In this document: positions 23,933 to 35,334 of the stretch, in pieces | How positions within the stretch are numbered: the first letter of the stretch is position 1 | How the letters are laid out: each line of letters begins with the position of its first letter | Source: Tubulanus polymorphus | Taxonomy: Eukaryota; Nemertea; Palaeonemertea; Tubulaniformes; Tubulanidae | DNA length: 64,000 nucleotides | Direction of reading: 5' to 3' | Assembly (NCBI RefSeq): GCF_964204645.1 | Contig: NC_134026.1 | Location: 22,772,650-22,836,649 of the forward strand | Notes under the pieces: generated by a model | Databases searched by the model: none | What the model saw: the letters and a program-made list of their open reading frames with translations, nothing else | Told to the model about the DNA's origin: nothing | Made by a program: the position numbers and the translations under genes

Positions 23933-26900
23933 CTACTGATTACTTAATAAAGTTTTCAAAATAAATTCAATAATATTCAAATGACCTGAATGGTGGGATA
24001 AAGCTCTTTGTACAGCAGCATATGGAATACCATCCTCTTCGTAAGTAGAAATAGAACAATCTGCATCATTTTCTGTTCTTGAAATTAATCCTGACACCAT
24101 AGAGTGACTCGAATGATACCCAGGAAATAAGTCTCCATCTGTAATAAGAAATTGTACGGTAGTCATAGTCATGATTGCACAATTCTAAATTCTACTCATA
24201 ATTTTACTGAGATTCATAATTCAGAAAACTTTATATTCACAAAAAGTAACATAACAAGATTACACAATTGAATGATTTAAATTATCAACAGTAACTTTTT
24301 GAAGCTAATAAAATTTTGAATAAAACCACAAATTTCAACCATCGGTCTACCTACCTTTAGGACCAGGTCCTGCGTCTTGCTCTTTGTTCATTGACTGCAC
24401 AACTGAAGTGCCATTAGGTGGAATACGGTGTATCGCTAATAGCTGACCAACAGAGGGCAATGACTGACCAATATTGGGCAAACATTTGTAACGATTGATT
24501 GGTAGTGAGTGATGAGGAGTAGTCGAACCGGTTGGTCGCGATGGAGAAAAATGTGGACGACTTCGAGCTGTATAGCTTGCTTGCGACCTATGACCATACC
24601 AAAACATTCATTCTTTATATCTAAACGTTTCATATTTTATCGAATTACACGAAGTAATACGTGTATATTCCATCCAATGTATCAATGATTTCTAAATCAT
24701 ATTAATGTATATATTTACTTTTCCGTAGAAGTGAAACCAGTGGGTGTCATATGAGTATTCATCGAAGAGACGTGATTTGGTAAATCATTAGTTCTTGCAG
24801 CGGACCCTACTTGGCTTCCTGTTGAAATCGCATTAAAAGGTGAAAAAAAGTAAATCTTTGTATCGGCTGTGAAATAGCCAGGTTAAACTCAAATTGAATA
24901 AGAACAGATAGATGGGATTATTCTGAGAATTGAATTAAGAGAACTTTCTTTATAAGAGTATTGACATTATAAGAACAGCTATTCATCAAGCATACAACTT
25001 TGACGGAATAACATAAAAGATATAAAACCGGTTTGGCTTTCCTATAAAAGAGACAGTTACGTAAGCATAACATAACAGTATCTAAACCTTAACACTTTTA
25101 ACTTATATACTGTGTTGAATTTATTCTAGCAGTTTGCAATATTACATAATATGCATTATAATGCCTTCACTTTCTAGGGGACTTTCATTTCTTACTTTTA
25201 CTAACCCTGTAGTTCAGAAAGTCTGTGCTTTTCCAGTACAGTATTACCAATAAACCCGAAACCCAGTAACCCGAAAAAACCTACTTGAACAATCTCTCCT
25301 TGTATTTGCCCCAGAGGTTACAGGCGAATCTTCAACTGATGATGCTGGACTTAGATGAGGTAATTGTAATTGCTGTATTGTCAGACACTCGCTCAATTTA
25401 TCAGTTACAGTGACATCTCCATCATTACTACTTCGTAACTGAAAAAAACATAAACCTTATCAGAATAGTTATCATTTGAAATATCCATCAATGTTACATA
25501 CAAGCAGGCGCCATACCTTTTTCTTCGCTTGTTGATCTGAATGATTTTTGAAATGTTTCCGCAATGAACTAGGATCGGTATACCTCTTGTTACACCCAGG
25601 AATATGGCAGGCATACGGTTTCTTAAAACAGAATGTAAGATTACATGAGATTGTCGATCGGGACCCACTTCCACTGTTCCATTCAATATAAACTGGCTCC
25701 AGTGCAAGAGGTTTCATCACAAAATATACCAAACTGGCATTCAATATTTTAAGAACAAATTTTAGATACTGGAAACTTACAGCATCAATATGAGTGCGTT
25801 GATGTTTAGCTCTATCAGAAGAATTGCTGAATGCCTTATTACAGCCTGCATGCTGACAGAGATAAGGACGTTCACCAGTGTGAGATCGAAGATGAATTTT
25901 CAGATTTTCTAATCTCGAAAATGCTTTTGTACAGCCACTGAACTAAAATATGGAAGTACATGATGATAAGTGCAGAGTCTTCATCAATTTTTGTTTCACC
26001 CAAAAAGGACTTTAAAACCATTATGTACCTGCAATAACATTTCATAATGGGCTGTAAAGTGTTTACGTCAAATGAAATTGATACGTATTGTAAAAATGCA
26101 AACAAAAATCCTATAAATCATTTCAAGGAAGTAAATCATTATAAACTACTTAAGAAACAACATGCCTGATCAATCAAACCTCATACTAGATTGAAGTGAT
26201 GAATGAGGCATAAACAACATTAACACCATGACACACAAAAAGTAACTAACCCGGCACCCTATGTTTTTTAAGCAGATTTTAGTTTCAATTTAAGTAGATA
26301 TTGATTTATATTTCAAAGCCGATGGAGATCCATTATGTTCTGACTTAACCCAATTGCTTTATAACTGGTATCGAATGAAAATTAACTCTAAACCGATGAG
26401 TCCACGACTGAACTCATCGAAAAATGTGAATGGGTTCAGTGAGGACAGGACTACATTGTTAACCGATCTTATCTATGAAAAAGCCCTAATCCGAATAGAC
26501 CTGGTAATCAGTAGTAGATTGTACTCTTGAGACAAAACATTGAGACTTACTGTGCACTTGTTTGGCTTTTCTCCTGAATGTACTCGCATGTGTATAAGTA
26601 GTTTGTAACGAGCATTAAACGGCTTATATTTACGCATGCATCCTTGCCAGAAACATGTGAAATCCTCGCCAGTTCGATGGTCCACGTGATATTTTTCAAT
26701 GTGTTTAACGAGATCTTCCTGATCAGAGAAAACGAGATTGCAGTCGATCCATTTACAAACGCACTCAGCTGATTCGTTAATGTTTTCCGGGCTCATATTT
26801 GGATATACGCTGCCACACGATGCGCTTCCCAGATAATCGGGCTGTTGCGGTTCGGTGAATGTCTTATGATGTATAGCTTGAGCGTAGGATGGAGGAGGTG

Positions 26901-29380
26901 CCAGTTGAGAGCTAATTGAGATTGAAGAGTCCTTGTTCATACTATGACTGGTATCAGCGACTGAATTAATTTTTGGAGCTGATGATTCAGGTGCATTTTC
27001 ATTGCTTCCATTGCATTCAAAAGCATTCAGATCAATTTCCATCTCCTTCATTGCATCTAAGCTGTCTGCTGAACATATCCCTCCGATACTTGTCTTCATA
27101 TCAGTCTCCTTATCATATAAAGCATCTTCCTGAGCCAATATTTTGGGATCAGCTTGCTGCATAACTGCCTGATTATTTCCGATCATAGAAATCACCTTGT
27201 TTGACCAACAATCTACAATATCTGTAAGTTCTTTTTTCAACCCCGATGAGCTGGGTCGATGCTGCACGTATGATGCGGGAATTTCTTGCTGAGACTGAAT
27301 TTCGTGACCTTCGACTCGAGCTGATAAATGACCGTACGACCCTGGCCTCGGAGAATCATTTACTATGTTCATTAAAATCTGTGATCCATTGATGTAAGCT
27401 ACTAATGATGTTGGTGATGTTCGAATTAGCGTGTTCAAATCAAGGCCTTCTGATGACAACGGAGAGAAAGACAACGGTCGTTTCTTTGATGTACGACCAG
27501 AATGAGCCGAATGGCGAGGACTCGGCAAGCTAGAGACAGAAGGAGAGATTTCGAAGTTCGGAAACGGTGAAAGTGAGTTACTAATACTGCTGCTTCCATA
27601 ATGGGACATCTGGCTTTGAGGATTATTGTGAGTTTCATTCTGCCCCATGTTGCCAATACTGGGGAGAACACAGTAGACATTCCATTCATTGTATTTCGCA
27701 TCAGCTGAATTATGTTTATGGTCATTGAGTGCCAAAGGTGTTGACATCCCAGTGCTAGCACGTTCTGCAGATGAGACAGACAGCGATGGAGTGCTCAAAT
27801 TATTACAGGATCCGCCCAAACGAATACTGGATATTTCACTGAGAGTTGGAGATTTGGTACTGAGTTGATTTTGTTGCGGTGGTTTCAGAGTACTATTTGT
27901 AGAACTCGCTCGTGGAAATTGTGGGCTTTTCACGCTTACACACTCTGATAGTCCATAGCCTGTGTTCGCTTCTATATCTGAAAAAAGCGGCCTCACTATA
28001 TTCTATTCAACATCTAGAAGGATTCATAAAAACAAGTTACAGGTCTAGTCATATCTTAAACAGTATCATTTGCATTTCAGAAATGACAAATATCTCTACA
28101 ATGTCAAAGTGTAACACATCCATGTATGAAACCGAAAGTGACCAGTGACAGATAAGTTTGAGGAGGGAAATAAAAGGTCTTGTCTAATGACTAAATGGAA
28201 TGTCACCACACTTTATGGGAGATATGTGTTCCACTTATTAAGAAATGAAAGAAATAGTTGGAATTAGTGAGCCTGGTAGAATTACAACAGTCGGTAATAT
28301 GAACTTTGTTAATGCATATCATAAATAGAATGTGACCTCATCAGGACAACTTCGGGATAAATTCTGTTTGAACTCTCTGATCAAATGAAACTGAATTGTT
28401 TATAAAAGAAATTAAATGCGCAGATTTCATTCACATACAGATTAGCACTCTTGTGTATGCTCATACTACTACAAGGGTTATGTCAAAAGTTGTTTTTTAA
28501 TACCATGCTATGATATCTAGAAGTCAAGCCCCCTCCACTAGCTCCCCATCCCGGCAAGTCTGGATTTTGTGATAGATGTTTACATTCTTCAATACATTAC
28601 TAGGTCTGATAGCCTAGGTCTGTGAGTCTGATAATTGATAATCTCAGAAATTTCAGCGACTTGACAATCTCTTTATACCGGAAACACCTTTCATAGATAC
28701 AGGAATGTGATACCCATATCAGCATTTAATGCAAGGTTTATCTTAGTAAGCAGAGAGAAAATCCAAGATGTTATATGTACAGAGTTAGTGATCATAAAAA
28801 TTTCTATTAGATTCAAGAGCTATCCCTATTCTGGGGGAATTGAATATATTGATTTATGATTAGAATGAATTTTTTTCAAATAAAATCCATTGTTGGTTAA
28901 AGATTCTGGGAACTGACAGATGTCGATGGATATCTATGGATGTCCCTGTCCATCAAGGTGATCTAAAGTCCTATTCATTCCGCCAAAATTGACATTTCCA
29001 TGGTCCACTTTTAGCCAAAATGTACAGTTTTCAAAGTTTAAAGATTTCAAACAAAATATGATAGAAATTCGTATAGTACCTTGTTTAATGACCTTGTTGA
29101 AATGTCCAGTGGCTAGTGAACTGTAGCCAGAGACTTGTTGAGGCTGACTTCGTGGAGGTCCCATACACGCCCCTGATGACCGGCTACTACCATGATTTTG
29201 TACTTGGAGACTCTGTCGTGGATTTGGTGGAAACGGATCTTTGTTGTTTGGCAAGGGGGGCAGAGGTGTATTGCTGGTGGATGGTGGTGGTAGTGGCGTA
29301 CTTTCCTGAACATGGAAAGTTGGTATATTTCTCTGATCAGATCCATTGCAAGCGTGCTCATCGCCACTGGCACGCTGCAT
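23933..29380 (-). CDS. GLIS1/3-like Krueppel-type zinc-finger transcription factor
   Basis: Eight minus-strand coding exons: 29380-29080 (from ATG), 27977-26551, 25942-25781, 25621-25517, 25438-25285, 24818-24719, 24587-24355, 24138-23933, giving 895 aa. Five tandem GLI-type C2H2 fingers occupy about residues 506-660. Finger 1 is the long CKWIDC type; finger 2 contains CFWQGC; fingers 3-4 carry [17 protein letters not shown] and [14 protein letters not shown]; finger 5 carries [10 protein letters not shown]. This matches GLIS1/GLIS3 far better than GLI or ZIC. These are nuclear, sequence-specific regulators of transcription. The 500-residue N-terminal part is Ser/Pro-rich and low in order, with a PPSY motif (possible WW-domain ligand). 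Codon phases are consistent throughout. GLIS1 versus GLIS3 cannot be settled; the gene may predate that split. Confidence 0.9.
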
Positions 29381-29384
29381 GTTT

Positions 29385-32300
29385 CTAAAAATCAAAATGT
29401 CACAATTAAATCAATTTGCACGTTATGAGGGAGTGTGTTGGCTATTCAAAACTAGATTAATATTTATAGTCCACAAAAGTTCAGATGTCGATTAGAATCA
29501 AATCAAGTTTATGCTATAGATACTTAGATTTGCTTAATTTATCTCAAGTTTTTCTGAACACATCTTGTCCTCAGCCAAACTTAACTTAAACTTCATTTGT
29601 GAAGAGTCTAAAGACCAGTAGAAAAACTATATACATGAACTATGTATATAAATATATATAAATCTATATGAATGAGAGAATGAATTCTTTAAAAGAAATT
29701 AGGAATATACATTAAGAAAAACCCCCAAATGAGTTGCACTTAATTTCCCTACGTACCTTATATTATAATACGCAGCGTTTAGGTCTTATGACCTCACATG
29801 TTTATTAAGAATTCTATAGTTCCTGAACACATATTGAAAACTGAATCAAATTCCCACTTCAATACACCAATATAACAGGCGCTAATTGAACGTGGCTAAA
29901 AACGTCCACACAAGCATAAATAATAATAGTTAATGTTGCCTATAGTACAGCACAGTCACATATTTACAGTACTTTACAGACAGTGGCGCCACATTTTCAA
30001 TGACTGTCAAAAGTAATCAAATTTGAAAAGCTTTTCAAGTTTGAGAATGAAATGGAATACACTTCGATTATTTCCATCGTAAGAGCCATTTGAAAAGAAA
30101 CCAACACGAACTTTAAAAATACAGCAAGCATATATAACCCCTCTCTCTCTCTCTCTGAAAATGGTTACAATGTATAAACAACTGGTGATAAATCAATTTT
30201 TTGGATGGAAGAATCTGACCACAGCGTAGCCTATGCAAGGTGATATGGTCAGATTCTTCCATCCAAACACCCCCAGTAGATTACACTAATTCAAGTTAGC
30301 TTATCGGAAAATACAAGCATATAATAACCCCTCTCTCCTCTCTCATCCTCTCTGTAAGTGGTTACAAAGTATAAACAACTGACAAAAAAGTAATTTTTGG
30401 ATGGAAGAATCTGACCATACCACCTAGCAGAGATTCACTAATCTGAATAAGTTTATCAGCAGAAACTATATAAAACTAGTCCAGTGAAATGACAACCAAT
30501 ATTGCTAATCATCACAACTTAACAAATTCTGTACTAATTACCTGAAATGAATATGCTCTTGCATCCTGGGAATCAGTTGAATTCCTTTACCTTTAAGCAT
30601 CATTATATCCCACATGTAAAACATTTAATTTCTAATCCACTCTCTTTATCTTATTAATCAATCATCTTTGTTTGGAACATAATCTATATATGCAGTATTG
30701 CACACATAGGCTTACTAATTAATGTTACATCATCAGCATCTATGCATGCTGATACCAGTGATTAATCTAACCTCTGTTCACTGAGGTTAGTAGCAGCATC
30801 ACTTTGATTTCTGGTACAAACCATCTTGAGGCACTAGAGGCTAGTGAAGGGATCACTAATGCCGCTATCACCGTGTTCATGAAAAAAGTGCTATTTCATT
30901 TTTCTATGGCAATCAAGTAGATTAAAAGATGGACTGTCGAAAAGGATAGTTTATAGTTAAGATACCCAGCAGGTATTCCGATCAAAGAAAATTTGAGATG
31001 TGCCTGTAGTTTTGTCCATAAGTATGGAACATTCAAAATCCAAGTCCAAAATTGAGACAACTAATTTTTCTAAAAAGTATATTAGTAAGGGTACTTAAAA
31101 AAGGCAGATTATCAAGAAAAGAATTCTTTACTTTCATTTGTGCTAGTATAGTATATTTTTACGTGAAGTCGACTAGCAAGCAAACACGTCGATAGCCTCG
31201 TTATACATGATGTGAAAATACTTTGACCAAACACTGTTAATTCACAGTGATTGATTCTGAACAACTCACTGGATCGATATATAAGTTGCTACAGCCATTA
31301 TTACTATCAAATCAATCCATATCAATATGCAGTTTTCGATCAAAGCAATAATAAGTATTTAGGGTCAAAGCCACGCAGTTTCTGATGACGACAACATCCA
31401 TGCTGTACCGCCTTAACAATTCTTTTCATTTCAGGAGAAATAATCCGATAATAGGAGGCTAATGCTGTAAATGGACATTTCTGAGAACGCAAACCTCATA
31501 TATCAGCATAAACTACAGCAATGAATAATCAGCATGAACAACATATACAAAGAATAGATGATCTGAATCAAATACATTAAGTGTTATATCTGAAATTAAA
31601 CAACTATTAACTTAATCAATGATTGTCAGATAAGAATATCAATAATTGTGCTCAATTCTGATTTTAAACAAATTGGAGCATGAACAGTCGAAATGATACA
31701 CTGAGTGTACATGATCATGGCTAATAGTCTTTAGACAAAATGTTGATCGAAGTACACTTCCATTCAAGAACTTTTCATCTTTGGCTGGATATATTGTTGG
31801 GTTTCTCTCTAATATTGGAACATGAAAATTAATCATAAATCATTTGATGCCTTGGAAAAAATGTAGAATGTTTTAAGGTAAGCTTAAGAAATCTGCCAAA
31901 GTTTCAATGTTTCAATAACGGGATGTATAAGAGTTTGTTCTCACAACTTAGAAAGTATTATCAAAAATTTTCTTCACTTCACTATGACTATGGCTTCAGA
32001 TGTTAAGTAGTGGCCATCCACTGAGCATCAGTAACACTTTTCAAAATAACCATGAGCATGGGTGAAATGAACATAGAACTCATATAACGTCCAAAGGAAA
32101 CTCAAATAGATTGACAAACTCAGTAAAAAATAATAAGACATCACTGATGGTACTGATGCTTTATTGATGCTATACAGTTATTGTGTAGTAAACGTGCACC
32201 TGCTACTACTGACATCATTCATTGATCAAGCGAATTTCAAAGTTTCCCGCCCAGACTTTCAGAATCAATAGATACAATGTGTAACATTAACATTGGCGCG

Positions 32301-33322
32301 TTGGGTACACTTCTGACCACATCTTCTCTGTATCTGCTCATATTCCATACCGCCCCTGCTGCATACTATCACACATTTATATCTCTCAAGCGTCTTCTAT
32401 GGATAAAGTTTACTCTACAATAACACCTGAACATCCCAAATATCATCCATCAATAAATCAAGGGAAGACATTCAATATTTCTGTCAATGATATTTTGCCA
32501 TATATCGTTTTGCGTACACGTTGAGACTAACGTTCTGTGCGTCAATCTCTCCAATGCCTAGCTTGAACTGTAGATATGGTGACATTTCATAAGGCATCAA
32601 AAATAGTTTTGAAATGAATTACAAAAATCTAGAATATACTTGCCCGATCCTTTGCAGCAAAGATCGTCTCATTTATTGCAAACAAAATGCATTTGCTGCT
32701 TGTTTTTCAAAAGTTGAACAATTTAATGAGTGGTTCTTGGCAAATGGCAAATGCAGAGATGTTGCATTAAGATAATGACCTGCTAATGAATCACCATGGT
32801 ACCTAATTTACGTCATAGGCCTAGGCAGGAACTTTGAGATTAACACATCGCCTTGTCAATTGAGTCATAGCATTTGTTTCTTAATTCTAGCCTTTGAATT
32901 AACCTACAATACCTAGTTATAGTATCGAAAGGTCTGATTAGGTCATATGCCTTGCACTCCAATGAACAAATTTCAGTTGCAAGATCAACCACTAGGCTAA
33001 CCAGTCAGCGGATTCTTTCAGGTCATTTGCAGATTTTATATGCAACCTGCGCTTTAATTTTAAGACCACTCGTTCAGTGTATCTCGAAAAACTAAACGAT
33101 TTATCAAAAATCCCGCAAAGACTCTGGACTAATTGAATTACCAGTCTGTGCTGCCACCTGTCAATACTCAAAAACCCTCTCAGTTTTCTCTCATAAAGCA
33201 AATAGCACCAAAATATTTGTGAGAAATGATTATTTGATTATACAAATATTACATGCCGTGGCAGATTAGTAGATTATAACGTAATGTGATTCGTTAATAA
33301 CAAGATAAACTGAGAGCCTTAC
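29385..33322 (-). other. 5' intron region of the GLIS-like gene
   Basis: Nearly 4 kb without a supportable coding exon, between the first coding exon and a possible leader exon. It contains a (CT)n-associated direct repeat with an inverted arm at 30123-30418. Otherwise nothing distinct was seen. Confidence 0.4.
30123..30418. repeat. Direct repeat with embedded perfect 21-bp inverted arm
   Basis: Two related units of about 100 bp (30123-30223 and 30312-30418) each run AAGCATAT, ACCCCTCTCTC, GGTTACAA.GTATAAACAACT, then TTGGATGGAAGAATCTGACC. Between them, 30246-30266 is the exact reverse complement of 30201-30221. This gives a possible 21-bp hairpin with a 24-nt loop. The family is unknown; it looks like a MITE or a partial duplication of one. 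Confidence 0.75.
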
Positions 33323-33420
33323 CATATGTAGAAGTTGCCATGGCATGCGAACATTAGTGGCTTATGCAGCCGCTAGGCGGTACTCCGGTATATTTAGAGC
33401 ATGATTTTATTTCCGGGTTT
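33323..33420 (-). other. Possible 5' leader exon of the GLIS-like gene
   Basis: On the minus strand there is a good donor (CATATG|GTAAGG) at 33323/33322 just after two overlapping ATGs. Neither ATG frame joins in phase to the first confident GLIS coding exon, so any role would be noncoding, or an intermediate exon is missing. The 5' edge is arbitrary. Confidence 0.25.
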
Positions 33421-33575
33421 CGAAAAGGTTTGCCACATCTTATTTCTTTATCTAAATTATATGTTTAAACTGAATACCAACTGGTTATAGTTGATGTAGT
33501 GTGAACTTTTAAGTACAATTCATTATTAGCAATGACAAAAAGGTCTCTGACTCTGATTATAGGATAATAGTGTAC

Positions 33576-35059
33576 CAGTCAGGAACACTTTCCAAAAACG
33601 GCTTATTCTGCCAATTTCGGCGTTTTCCGCCAATTACGGCAGGATCAGCCGTTTATGGATCACTCAGTTTTGAAACTTTCACAGTCGTTTATGGCTTAAT
33701 CAGCCAGTTTCAGCTCACTAAGTTTCGAGTTTTGCTTTAAAGTTTTTTGCGCACTTCCGGTTCAATTAGCGCATGTTGCCGATGATGTCATAATCTCGAG
33801 CAGACGATAAGCTTTCATATGACGCTAGGATGGAAATTTTTGAGCTAGGTAAAGTGGTCAAATTTACGTTTTTCTAAATGATTACGTCATATGAAGCCCA
33901 AAAACTCCGGGAAAACTCTCAAAACTACTACAGCATGTAAACAAGTTTATTAATCATGATTTTTGTCAAAAATAAATTTGGGAACTAGTTTTAAAAACTA
34001 TTATAAAGTTTTCAAGTAAACGTTGCCATGGGTACACATAAAAACATTCGCCATTTCTGGCGTATTCCGCCGATTTTGGCGTAGTTAGTTTTATAATCAT
34101 AAACTATTAAGCCATTATTGGCAGTCCACTTGTTATATATGAGGATTCCCCCACCCACTTAGACGTTTCCCCTAGTGTCTACACGGTACTTTTTTCGGAA
34201 TAAAATAATTAATTTGCTGAGGTGAACGGATGTGTAAATATTATATGTTAAAAATAAAAATAAAATTATTATTATTATAATTATCATTCTCATAAGACAA
34301 ATCAATCATGGATGTATAAACTAGTGTATCAAAAATCTAGTTTTAAGTTTTGCCCATGGTCTTATCTTGCCTAATAAAGCATAGAATGGTTGAGGGATAT
34401 ATTGGACTGCATATGATGTTGGTTAATTGAAGGTAATTAACATCTTCGATGCCTCCAAACTAATTGATGGATTCTTGTGATGGATAGTGATTGAATGAAT
34501 TGGTGGCCGATGACGTATCAACTCAAAATCGATACAGCTGTATCTAGACTCATTTCAAAATACAACAAACATTTTCGAAACAATTTGGGATACATGTATG
34601 TATATATTTATTTCATAGAATACAGGTATACAGAAAGAACAGAATTCAAATACATTTGCCATCGGAAACCCATACATTTATATTTAATTCTTTCTTGAAG
34701 CCTGGAACGGATCAATGAGATTAATTTTTCGGCGCAAATATACAAATGTATGCCAGCAGAAAAGCGATGATGTCATAATAGGGACTCCCATCGAACTAAG
34801 CATTATAAATAGCACCTGTAAAACTATCTAAGCTAAAAACGCCGTTTCTGGCGATGTAGTTTTAAAAACTGTAACAGCTGAAAACGGCGGAAATGGCGTT
34901 TTTTAAGAACAAGCCAAAAATGGCAGAAAACGCCGATTTCGGCTAAATTGGCAGAAGCAGTTTAAAACTGAGTAATCCATAAATGGCTGATTCTGCCGTT
35001 ATCGGCGGAAAACGTCGAAATTGGCAGAATAAGCCGTTTTTGGAAAGTGTTCCTGACTG
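33576..35059. mobile_element. 1.48-kb non-autonomous DNA transposon with about 100-bp terminal inverted repeats
   Basis: The ends begin CAGTCAGGAACACTTTCC on both strands and match for about 100 bp (33576-33680 against 34960-35059). They are flanked by TGTAC on both sides (33571-33575 and 35060-35064), a likely 5-bp target-site duplication. Subterminal regions repeat GGCGTTTTCCGCC-like modules in both orientations (for example near 34050 and 34830). The longest internal frame is 67 codons, so no transposase is encoded. The family is not recognised. Confidence 0.85.
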
Positions 35060-35334
35060 TGTACGTTGATCGGAAAACGAAATAACCTATTTCCCTCTCT
35101 GCCTCAGCCAAGTGCTAGGCCTATAGGCCCAGTATAGTTAGTTAGTTAACTTATCGTTGGTGGTAAGCATACCAGGCGTTGTTACGGTCCCCTACAACTG
35201 GGGAACAACAGTTAGATACTTGACTACCCATTTCCCCTCCTTGCCTCAAAAAAATTTCACACGAACCTGTTGGAATTTACTTTTCTGTACTATACGTATT
35301 TCTTCATTTTCCAGAGCTAAGTCAGAAATAAAGA

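Noticed and set aside
29113-29388. Frames on both strands over the first GLIS coding exon
   Set aside because: Shadows of the proline-rich GLIS exon, which is in phase with the next exon.
33323-33352. True start codon of the GLIS-like protein in the upstream exon
   Set aside because: Neither ATG frame joins the first confident exon in phase; kept only as a possible noncoding leader.
34495-34698. Transposase remnant inside the 1.48-kb inverted-repeat element
   Set aside because: The frame has only 67 codons, low complexity and no catalytic DDE/D pattern.
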